Positions 1 to 10,000 of a DNA stretch of 64,000 nt are shown one piece after another; positions within the stretch are counted from its first letter, which is position 1; each line of letters begins with the position of its first letter. Origin of the DNA: Paramacrobiotus metropolitanus (lineage: Eukaryota; Tardigrada; Eutardigrada; Parachela; Macrobiotidae); assembly GCF_019649055.1 (NCBI RefSeq), contig NW_026570223.1, positions 1,798,001 through 1,862,000 on the forward strand. The letters run 5' to 3'. The notes below the pieces were generated by a model. That model was given only the letters and a program-made list of their open reading frames with translations, was not told the DNA's origin and searched no databases. The translations under genes and the position numbers were made by a program.

Positions 1-1757
1 CGGCAGCACTGCCCCACCCACGACCGGCCGCTTCCGTTACCTTTCAATCCTCGCAACAGTCTGGCTAACGCCGCCGCCAACGTCATCTCTTCGGTACTGA
101 TGGGAAAAAGATTTCAGCCGGACGACCCCAACTTCATCCGGTTGAGCGACGACCTAACGGAAGCCATAAAAAAGGTGATGATATCACAGCAGGCGCGTTC
201 GTTTCCCCTTCTACGGCTGCTCTTCCTCAACCGGGGCATCAAATCCGCGCATGATGCATTTCGCCGCGCCCATGACTTTGTCACTGAAATCGTGCAGGAA
301 CATGTGCACCAGAACCAGCCGCGGATGCCACGGGATTTTGCCGATGACTGGCTGGACAAGGCGGCCGACGAAGCAGCCAAGGGGAAAACGACCTTTGCTG
401 TCGAACATCTGCCGGCTAAATTATTGGACCTGTTTATCGGCGGCTTCGAGACCACCGCGACCGCCATTCAGTGGTAAGCGCGCCGGTGACCTTAGAGATA
501 CCAGTAATATTTGCAGTGTGTTACAGGATCTTGCTCATGCTGCTGCACCATCCACACGTTCAGATCAATGTACACGACGAGATAGACCGCGTCATCGGAC
601 CATGCTGCGACGGCCAACAGATCACTCTGGAGCACCGCGAGCATTTGGTATATACCGAAGCAGTCATTTTGGAAACGCTGCGCAAGTACCCATTAGCACC
701 TTATGCAGTGCCACACATGTGCGTCAAGGAGACACAACTGGGTGATTACATTATTCCCGAAGGTATGCATTACTAGTACTATTGTTTAGCTGTCGGATTC
801 GTGGACTTCATTTGTTAGTTAGCGATGATACGTCATATGGCATGGAATTTCATTAAATCTCTCACTACAGATACAGTAGGATAGCACAGCGAGCGGCATT
901 AACGTTACCGTCGAGCCGGGTGACGGCAGGTTACCTTAATACGTTGACCCAGCTAACAATATTTAGGCCGCCCATTTCCGCTGCCGGCTGAAGCTGCGTA
1001 TTACAGCGACGATGTTATGTAAATTATTTCCCTTGATGTAAATTACGATCCACCACTTCATGCTGCGCTCTGGTCTACTACCAGTGCACGCAGTAGAGAA
1101 TTTTCCTAGTGTTTAAAAAGTCAGTTTTATAAAGGTGGTAATGGTTCCACCCACAGCCGGTAGCGCCTTGCAAACGGATGGGTATGTGTTACCACCGGCA
1201 CCACCTTCAAGAAGTCCTCTGTAGAATACAGTCAGTATATAAATATATGCAATACTAACGATCGTACTAGTACTGTACCTACGCTACTGGTACTGTACTT
1301 TTTGCCCACACTGACGAAACAGTTAGTTGAAGCGCTTACATAGAAGTACAGTACAGATACCGTAAATGGGCAAATATTTGATGAAGACTACTTCGTATAT
1401 TTAATGACCGTGCTTAAAGATTATGTTGACTGCGCAGGCACGCAGGTAATGCTGCATCTGTACTCTATCCTCCACGATCCGCAAATTTTCCCTGAGCCAG
1501 AGAATTTCCGTCCCGAACGCTTCATCAGCCCCGAGGGTCGACTAAGCATACCGGAACAGTTCGTGCCCTTTTCGGCCGGCCGGCGTGCCTGCATCGGCGA
1601 ACAGCTGGCCCGCAAGGAGCTCTTTGTCTTCTTTGCCAACATTATGCACAGTTTCACGGTATCTGCACGTGATCCCGCTCAGCTGCCTTCGCTGAACGAG
1701 AACGAGGGCTCGGTCATGTATCCAGATCCATATGAAATCATCTTGCATGAACGCTGA
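1..1757 (+). CDS. Cytochrome P450, CYP2-like, 5' end outside the window
   Basis: This is the C-terminal 342 residues of a haem-thiolate monooxygenase of the CYP2 type, probably anchored in the ER membrane. Exons are 1-473, 527-762 and 1438-1757; the phase-2 and phase-1 junctions join in frame. The first intron is only 53 bp. Visible landmarks in order are the I-helix region (GGFETTATAIQW), the K-helix ExxR motif (ETLR), the PERF motif (FRPERF), and the haem-binding loop FSAGRRACIGE with its axial cysteine. All expected catalytic landmarks of the visible part are intact, so it looks functional. The N-terminal anchor and the substrate-recognition regions nearest it lie upstream of base 1. Substrate cannot be inferred. 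A damaged copy of its middle part lies 3 kb downstream. Family assignment is firm, while subfamily is not determined. Confidence 0.93.
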
Positions 1758-2444
1758 TTTCTTCGCTGATCTTGAATCACAATCACGAGTGGCAAACAAC
1801 AATTTACGAGTTGTTCCTCCAAAATAACGGAAGACTGTCCGAACACCACATTGGTGTCGCAGGCTATTGAGAAAGATTGCATTCTGTGTATTTTCGACCG
1901 AATGTTATCCAGCCTTTTTCAGTTTTTCAGGGCATCTTATTTTACTGTATTATCTATGTAGAATACTGAAGGACATAATCGTTTTTATTACGCCATGGGC
2001 CCCATTACTTCAGTTCTGATAGAACACCAGTCATGATATGAAACAAATGAGCCTGAATTCGTATCCTGATGAAACGATTTCAATCCGTGTTCGTATTCGG
2101 TTCCGTATTCGTAGTGTTCAGATTACTTCCTGTTTGTAGTTAGTTATGAGCAGCCGATTTGTAATTTATAGTATCTCATAACAGCCTGCAAAGTGCAAAC
2201 AAAAGCGCATAAATACACACATTTTAATAACAGAAATTAACAAAACTGAAAACACGTTTAGGGTTAAGTTAGCTTCACAGTGTTACTCTGCATAAGGTAA
2301 TATATAAGGTAAAATAAAAATAACCGCACCAAAACGAATAATTTATGCTTGTAATTTGGTGTACAATCCGATGTAAGGCTGCAGACTGCAGTAGCAATTG
2401 CAACCAAACTGAATAAAGGTCAAATCGTACAGAATAACGGATGG
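1758..2444. other. Intergenic, no gene seen
   Basis: This is AT-rich DNA between the P450 stop and the 3' end of a minus-strand gene. Only short open frames without recognisable protein features occur. No clear AATAAA was found shortly after the P450 stop. Confidence 0.6.
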
Positions 2445-2744
2445 TCACCATGGCCACCATGCCTTCTTCGTTTTAATCCCCTTGGCCCCATGGTGTAGCG
2501 TTATGTTGGTCGCCGGTTTGTCTTTTAATGCCGAGATTTTGGGTGCTGACGGTAACGGCGATGGTGTAGATACCTGGGATGAAGTTGAGTTTTGTGCCGT
2601 ATAAATTGTCGTGCCGTTCACTACTGCAGCGTTCTTTCCGGGCACTAGCGACGGGGATTTTATAACAGCCGGAGCATTTGTCGCCGTTATTGTACAGCTG
2701 CGTGTTATAAGCATACACAATACGGCAAAGTAAGGGAAAATCAT
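2445..2744 (-). CDS. Short secreted Ser/Thr-rich protein, WWP ending (copy 1)
   Basis: This is a single-exon frame of about 99 residues, not matched to a known family. The chosen start (2742-2744) puts a hydrophobic stretch, IFPYFAVLCMLITRSC, at the very N-terminus and gives a plausible signal peptide; an in-frame Met lies five codons upstream (2757-2759). The mature part is rich in Ser, Thr, Pro and Ala, with potential N-glycosylation sequons (NGT, NST, NIT). It ends in a basic stretch followed by AWWPW. The same layout and a related ending (HQEAR...TWWPS) occur in the minus-strand gene at 5339-5836, and the two 3' ends are also similar at the DNA level. That shared pattern is the main reason to believe it is a gene. 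Its role is unknown; a secreted mucin-like peptide is an inference. Confidence 0.55.
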   Translation of the reverse strand: MIFPYFAVLCMLITRSCTITATNAPAVIKSPSLVPGKNAAVVNGTTIYTAQNSTSSQVSTPSPLPSAPKISALKDKPATNITLHHGAKGIKTKKAWWPW

Positions 2745-3708
2745 TTTATCGTTTATCAAGAGACGTTAATGAATATCAAAACTAAACTTTTCTAATTACA
2801 GGCAATAAACAGTTAATCTAAATATCAAAGCGCAGGATTCTCGCGCAGTCAGGGTGCAAAATCGCAGATGCTCCGTTATCGCCTTTTCGGTGCAGTTTTA
2901 TGGTAAATATTTTAGCCATGGGCGTCCCATACATATAAACTTGATATTTAGTGATGGTTCAATAGCTCCAGTTAATTGTTAAACACAGCGTAACGCATGA
3001 TGCTATAATGGTTTTATGACAGACAACTAAGGCGCATGTGCTGCAAGCGTATCTGCAGTTCTCCTTATACAAGTTTCCCGTTTCCGTTTTACTGCCAAGT
3101 TTCCAGCTTTCCTCAGCTGAAATATTGCGAGTAAGCAAGATTTTACAGGTAAATGCACTACTCGTATCCTGGTACCTAGATTGCGCATGTGCCGCTCTTG
3201 TCAAATTAACGATCTCATTCATTGACTGTCAAAAACAGCAATAGCAGAGTAAACCTGCGTTTTTTCAGCTCGCTTGTGAGCAGTCCATACCGCGAACTCG
3301 GAAGTAATTGTGGCAGATTGGTAGAACAGTTTTTAAGCAATTATGGAATTCGGTGCATCAGTTACTCACCATAAATTAGCAGAAAACCACATCGTTATAA
3401 TAATAACTACACCTCATGTTGTAGCCAGTCCTGTAGCATCATTCGCGCTTGTTGGTATAGTTTCCATATGTTTGTACTATGTAGGGATAGTTACGATAAT
3501 ACCGACATATACATAATCGTACAATGCCGGGAGAAGAGCGGTTGTATATCCCTCAAACTCGAACCCAGGCAAGGCAGCTGCATAAACGCTACTCGAGTAG
3601 CGGTTCTCAGTACATCCTTGCAACTGGCGCAATGAAATTATGTCAGACTCAGCATAATATACATAACCACGGGGACCAGCAGTCGCCAACGAAGCTACCA
3701 AGATAAAA
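2745..3708. other. Intergenic, no gene seen
   Basis: Short open frames on both strands at 2959-3244 and 3477-3706 overlap each other and have no domain, signal peptide or paralogue in the window. I regard them as chance frames. Confidence 0.5.
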
Positions 3709-4040
3709 GTGGCCTTGGTTGTCGAACATTTGCCGGCTGATTTTTCGAACCTGTTGTCGGCGGCTTCGAGACCATCACGACCGCATTTCAGTAATAAGCG
3801 CGCCTGTGACCTTAGTGATACAAAATATTTTTGCAGTATTTACAGGATCTTCCTCATGCTGCTGCACCATCCACACGTTCAAATAAATATGCCCGCAGAG
3901 ATAAACCGTGTCGTCGGACCATGTTGCGATGGCCGAAAAATCATTCTGGAACACCGCGAACATTTGGTGTACGATAAACTTAGATCCCGTTCGCAAGCCA
4001 AGCTTATGCTTAGCACCCCGTACCGTGACGTAGGCTATAG
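3709..4040 (+). pseudogene. Cytochrome P450 fragment, broken duplicate of 390-720
   Basis: This stretch matches the P450 gene from about base 390 to 720, including the short intron, so it arose by DNA duplication rather than retroposition. Compared with the intact gene it has a one-base deletion just before the GGFET codons, which shifts the frame. The Trp codon before the splice site has become a stop, and the 5' splice site GGTAAG has become AATAAG. Similarity is strong through the stretch encoding LLMLLHHPHVQ and the following EHREHLVY, then fades near base 4030. The ExxR helix is scrambled, and the haem-binding exon is missing. It cannot encode a P450. The break pattern is seen directly by comparing the two copies. 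Confidence 0.9.
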
Positions 4041-5338
4041 CGTGTTTTTACGGTAACAGAAGACCGTCTCGAACTTGGTAAAATGAACAGTCAAAACTGC
4101 GCTGCATCCTGTATAGTTCCATTTCATTTTGGACGAAACATTTCCTGATTTTATTCTAGTATGGTAATTTTTAAGATATTGTTATTCTGTGGTGTTAAAT
4201 TGGCACCGCACAGCATTATGGTGTTGTTACTGCTGCGTATTGTCACTGTCACCGTGACACGTCGGAAGCGAAACGCAAATTTTGCAAACAGCAGAACTAC
4301 TCGGAAGGCGAATAATCTACAATCGCCTTCATGACCTAATAATCTCATAGATCATTTACTTCCACGAGTTTCACTTTTAAATTAATGCCACACATCGTAA
4401 AAAAGACCCTTAAGATTCGCTGTTAGTGGCCGATCTGTATAACGTCGCACTTGTACATAAACTCAAATACTCTGTAAAGTATTTAACGATGTATTCGAGA
4501 AACGCCGACATGGGTTTTTTGGGGCATATGGCCAGCCTCGGCTCGGCCTCGGAGTCTCGTGGAAAACGTCAGAACATGCTCGGCCACCGGAAGGAGCGTA
4601 TACGTGTTATCGCGAGCAGTGCCACCTGGTGCGTGGCCAGGTGACCCCTGATTCGTGCCAGGGGGTCGAAGACACCTGATTCGTGGCCAGGGAGTGAGAT
4701 GGATCCTGATACGAGGTCAGGATGTTGCGGCTGCCTTCCGGTGCGGTTCTGTGCGTACCATAGCGAGAGAGCAGCGCGAGTGAGGAATGACCTTTAATGA
4801 GTTACACAACAGTGCTCATATAACTGACGAAGCCAGCAAAAACAAAACTTGATTGCTTAAGGGTTGGGAAGGCGGGTAACAGGAAAATTACCAACGTCAA
4901 CTTTCAATGATCAACATCCAATTCTGACAACACAAAAAATGAGGATAACATGCAAAAAGCTCGCACATACCGAAAAACACAAATTCGATAAATGCAAGTA
5001 GGCTAGCATGAGATGGAACTGACGGTTAGGTAGTCCGTAGGTGAAATGGCAGTTTGCACACCGTACGCAAACAGGAAAGGCAGGCGATTCGCTGGCAGAC
5101 ATGCCGGTGGTATATTCCAGGAAGGAGGAGAAAGCATCCGTCGGCTCGCTCAAAGTCCGGCGGCTAATCATTGAAATCCTGTGCAGAAAGAGAGAGCAGC
5201 TCTTCCCGGCGTTTCTCTCGCATCGTTAAAACAAGTTAGCGAGTAAACGCAAACTTCAATTATTAAGCAAAATATAAATTTATGAGTAGAGTATTCGTAA
5301 ACGAATCTCTAAAGTCTTTTTCACTTTTTTAAATGTCA
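4041..5338. other. Intergenic with a small repeat tract
   Basis: No convincing gene was found. Open frames at 4151-4348 and 4426-4644, and an overlapping pair at 4911-5229 on opposite strands, have no recognisable features. A GC-richer patch at about 4500-4750 carries imperfect short repeats, listed separately. Confidence 0.5.
4624..4732. repeat. Imperfect tandem repeat with CCTG/CAGG dyads
   Basis: About four degenerate units of roughly 25-30 bp share the core CCTGATTCGTGGCCAGG. Each unit starts with CCTG and ends with CAGG, so it can fold on itself. The tract is clearly more GC-rich than its surroundings. Nothing indicates its function. Confidence 0.6.
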
Positions 5339-5836
5339 TTACTTTTCTTTAAATCTCAGTGAATCCGGTTCCGGATATGGGGGACAGAAATATGGGCAGT
5401 ATCTGACTGAATCCGAAGGCCACCATGTGTCGTTCTTCGCTTGGATGACACGGGCTTCCTGGTGCATTACAATTGTGCGGACCACCGGTGTACTGCTGGA
5501 TAGCCTTGCACTGGACGCATTCATTACCGTCGTGTTCGGTTTGGAACCCATCGTTGTTGCCGATAACAATGGCTTCGATGTGGTCAGATTCGCTGGTGCA
5601 ATTTGCGCTGCTGTCACAGATAGGGTAGCGTTTGATACAGCTGCGATAAACGCTTGTCTCTGTGCTTTTGCTGAGGTTCCCTTTGTCTTGTCCGTTTTGT
5701 TGCCGGTCTCTGTTCTGTGGAACGCAGGCACCGATGATTTGGTGGTATTAGAGGTTATGCTCATAGTGGTAGCTGTTGTGGGGCACTCGCCGATAATCGA
5801 CCAACAGAAAATAGCAAAACATAATATGCGGAACAT
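5339..5836 (-). CDS. Secreted Ser/Thr-rich protein, WWP motif (copy 2)
   Basis: This frame encodes 165 residues from the Met at 5834-5836. That start was preferred over the longer frame beginning at 5923 because it begins directly with a signal-peptide-like stretch, FRILCFAIFCWSIIGEC. The mature part is dominated by Thr, Ser and Ala with several N-glycosylation sequons. It then has the segment TWWPS and a short Cys/Pro-rich tail (YCPYFCPPYPEP) that copy 1 lacks. It is a paralogue of the minus-strand gene at 2445-2744: both have signal peptide, Ser/Thr-rich middle and WWP near the end, and both lie beyond a P450 sequence in the same relative orientation. No known family was recognised. Extracellular location is inferred from composition. 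Confidence 0.6.
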   Translation of the reverse strand: MFRILCFAIFCWSIIGECPTTATTMSITSNTTKSSVPAFHRTETGNKTDKTKGTSAKAQRQAFIAAVSNATLSVTAAQIAPANLTTSKPLLSATTMGSKPNTTVMNASSARLSSSTPVVRTIVMHQEARVIQAKNDTWWPSDSVRYCPYFCPPYPEPDSLRFKEK

Positions 5837-7046
5837 TCTGATGATATACGCAACAATACCTGTAGCCTGTAGGTATGAATTTTGTCGGAAACAAAAACCA
5901 TGCAAAACGCAAAAACTACCCACAATATCTGTACATTATTGTTCTAATAAATACACGAGAAGCAAAAACCCTGTCACTAACAGCTACAGCAGCCACTAGT
6001 CAGACGTATTATTTAAGTACTATTCGAGTAGGTAATGATGCGAACGCACCTGATATAAACATATTAAATATTTCTTTCTCTGAGATGATAATTATGTTGC
6101 ATTCATGTTGTATTTATGCACCGCTTTTATCTATGGGCGGTAAATTATCATTTTATCGCCATTGATGTTGGGCTTTACTTTTGCCACTCCGAGTATTACT
6201 CATGTGATTAATGTACTACTGTATTTTATGTGCATCGCAGGTTATGTAATACAAATGTTTCTCTAAAGATATATAGTTAATTAAGTATACGATTATATTA
6301 TTCAACCGCCTACCTGAAGCCTGAAGGTCATCCGTTATATAACTGTTTCATTATAGAAGGACCAACAAGGGCATCCTAATATATGTATATATTTATATGT
6401 AAAAAATAAATGAAAAGGACACGCTCCACTACACTTGCAGTCGAGCACTCCCGCTAAGTTTTAAAAGATTTAACTCCCAACGAATCGAGATTTAAAAATA
6501 CCTAGTGTTTGTCCTTTAATTTTAGCCAGTTTACTGCAGATGCAGTGTTATTTGCGGCTCTGGCAGTTTACTTCCGCAACGTTTGTTATAAAATCCATTA
6601 TGCATTTGAAAGTGTCCATGGTTTTGATATGCTGTACACTCCATGTACATAGATATGCCGTTTTTTTATGATTCACTCAATTTTATTGTTACTTTTAGCA
6701 CAAGTACTATTTAAAGTGCATGCTCGAACCGCAAACAGAAAGTGTGCCGGTGTTTGTTGTACCTAACTATTAGCTGTCTGCCCAAGCGCACTAACTTATA
6801 CTCTTCGTGTGCGCCATCAAATAATTAAACTAAGGCATCGACCGATATGGCATCTTGTAAATCTTTTATGCCTTGTTGCTTTTTTTCATCTTTCATAATA
6901 CAACTTACCTCACTTTCGGAAAAGTGTCAAGAGACAAGTCGACATGGACAAAGGATGTACGACATTCACTGTCACACATGTTGGCTAATTCTGCGTTCAG
7001 ATGTTTGTTCGATAAACGGTTTGCACAGCAACAACGTTATGCAGAA
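5837..7046. other. Intergenic, no gene seen
   Basis: This is AT-rich DNA upstream of the first astacin gene. Only short frames are present. An in-frame extension upstream of the chosen astacin start (from 6873) is possible but would bury the signal peptide. Confidence 0.5.
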
Positions 7047-10000
7047 ATGTTTCCGGAAATTACGCTATGGATCACTCGTTTTTATGTATTGGTAACCGCT
7101 GTCTCGGGAGTTCTGGGTCGACCGCAGGATAATGGATTCGGTTACAGTGACCGGGATGGTGGACAGTACGAAGGGAATATTTACCACGGGAATTCCTACA
7201 CTAGTAATGTGCAAGCCGCAGAGGTAGATCCAACACAAGTTAGCAAACGGACGACGAGTAGTCCATTCGATCTGAAGCAGTTTGATAAAACCTGCGATCT
7301 GCCAAAAGAACAAGAGGTTACAGAAAGAGGTAAGTGCACGCTGGACCTACACGATCTGAAATGCAGCGGATCTGTAGACAAATTAAAGCATTCAAGTTTA
7401 AGTACTTTATTGTTCAATCACTTTAGCGAGACAGTCGTACCGTCGATATTTATACTCAACTTACTTGTGTGATAAACTGATAATTAATTCCGTTTCGCAC
7501 CTAACCAGTAAGCCGATACTAATTATCCAAGCACAAGGTCGTATTATGTTAAGTGATTAACTACTGCATTCAGTCGCGCATTTCAGTTATGGATTACTTT
7601 ACTGTGATCAATATCCTACGAGTAGTGCACCGACGTTGATGTGCATAAAAATGAAGGCTCTTAAATTAACCAGGTTTTGCTATGAACAGGGATAAATCTG
7701 AAAAAAATTTACTTTTTTTAATACCGAATGTTGCGCAAAGGCGCCATCCGGCAACAATGTATTTATACTGTAGACAGACTGTATTATTGCTTCGACTTGC
7801 TGCATAGGTATCTATACTTGATTTAATTTCCAGCAGAAAATTCATGAGTGTACATTTACTCCTACTTGTAATTTCCTTCACTTGTGATTAATGAATTACG
7901 ATGAGGATTCGTTATAACCCGATAATAATTGTAATTTACAGACATAAGAGAATTTCTGGATTTAAATCCACCTGTTCCCTTGAAACCTGACACCACAGAA
8001 TCGAAAGGGATATTCGAAGGAGATATGACCGCTATGAATGTTCTCGCTGATTCAGCCAATAAACATATTATTACGGTAGGTACTAACCACCCTAAATATC
8101 ATCTATAAACTACGAGTATATTTGCACGTTTGAGTTGTGGTTTTTTTGCAACCGGCATAATCTATCGCTGTTTACAGTAATTAAATTTATTACACAATAA
8201 TTGTTCAGTGGAATTTGCATGCTATGGCTGGTCGCAGAAATTTTTGTGCTAGTTAATTAATCAAGAAACGTTACACATGTTTTCCGTCTCTTTTAGCCGA
8301 CGGCACTCGTCGCAGAGGCCATGCGTTGGCCGAATAAGATCATTCCTTATGCATTTTATGAAAAGACTGGTAAGTGTGCGGATCAGCACAATCTGTCAAA
8401 CGTTGACTAATTTTTGTAATCAGTCATTGTACATGACAAGAGGACCTAATAATATGTCAGAACAGCTTTATGTCGAATCCGATCACCTTTTTGAACTTGA
8501 GGATCCCCGCACGGTTTCGGCAATTTTTCAATAGAATCATTACATAGCATAATAATTGGCTGTTTGCTACTCCTATCAGTCCTATGCATTTGCACAACAG
8601 ATACGACAGTTCGGACTTCGTTTACACCCACCAACGGGACGATTCCGACATTTCATAATATGCAGAAAAAATCCACTATCTCGAGACTGCAGCTTGAAAA
8701 CACTGTAACCCACTCTTTTGCACGAATTTTCAACCACAAACTACGGAAAAATGATCTTTTATGAAAAGATTAGTTGGACTCTGTAGCGGGAGTCAACAAA
8801 GAACAAACCCGACGAAATCCAGCTGCCGCCACGGTTGGGGGTCGTCCATCAACAAACTCTTCAAATTCTTCATCTTCTACAAAATGCGCATGAACATGGC
8901 ATTGCTAGGTGCAGCGATCGTCTATGTGGCGCGACTCAGTGGCTTTACTGCCTGGCTCTGACCACCGGTGGCGGACGGTGGTTACCCAGGCGCGATATAT
9001 TGTCGAAATGTAAAGCGTCAAAAAAATTGCACCAGCCCTCATCGGGCATAAGAAACAAAAGAAAGGGGGATATTTCGGGGTGGTCGGGAGCTCGAAGTTG
9101 TGCATCGCGGAAACAGTATTGTGGTGAAACAGTAAATTTCTGTTGTCCTACTGTTATGTAAACTATTCCTGTAGTATTCCTGTAGTACTTATATGCCGAT
9201 AAGTTGTCCAAAGCTTTATTACTAATAAGTATTAAGAAGTAACAACCTAATGGTACGAATTTATACGTAAGCCTGACATGAATCGAAAAACTCGTATCCA
9301 GGACAGGATTAAAAGTTTATTTAGGCGAATGCGTATTATTACAAGGAAAGTAGATGCCTTTAATTACATGTTCCAGATAGAAAGACCATCCTGATTGTGA
9401 TGGACGCCATGGCGGATCTGGAACGCAAAACCTGCATCCGCTTCTTACCGCGGACACACGAGGAGGACTATTTGAAGATTTCGCCGGGAAAAGCGTAAGC
9501 GGAAAATCGTTTCAATCTATTGCGCGGAGGCAACAGTACTGCATTGTGCAGACCGGATACGTTTACACAGGTGTGCATCGGATGTTGGATACCGGAAAGG
9601 ACAACACTTGCTATCCGTAAATCCGGGATGTTTAGACGACTTGGGCGCTATTCAGCACGAAATTCTCCATGCACTGGGATTTATCCACGAACAGTCTCGA
9701 CTAGATCGGGATGAATATGTTTTTATCAACTTCAAAAACGTCAAACCAGGTAACACATAAAAGCTTTTCATTTAGTCAGTTGTATGAAGCATATTCTGAT
9801 GACTAAATTGTCATTTTTAGAAATAGTTTTTGAAAACTGGACTCAAATAATGAATAGTATTCATTCTGTAATACTACTTCTAGCAATGCCGCTCTTAACA
9901 AATCCAGTAATCAGGTTTTGTGAAAATATATTTATGTGCAAATGAATCACATTATAATTTTATTTTACAACGTGGCGGATAAATTTGTCAAATAATTCTG

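Noticed and set aside
4911-5229. Opposing 86- and 62-codon frames
   Set aside because: They overlap on opposite strands, with no domain, no signal peptide verified and no similar copy in the window.
5427-5999. 190-codon plus-strand frame rich in hydrophobic residues
   Set aside because: It is the antisense of the Ser/Thr-rich secreted-protein gene, whose paralogue on the same strand supports the minus frame.
8564-8961. Two overlapping plus-strand frames (ATGA overlap) inside an astacin intron, the first with a hydrophobic start
   Set aside because: They lie wholly inside the intron at 8370-9376, have no known features, and overlapping start-stop coupling is not expected in this type of genome.
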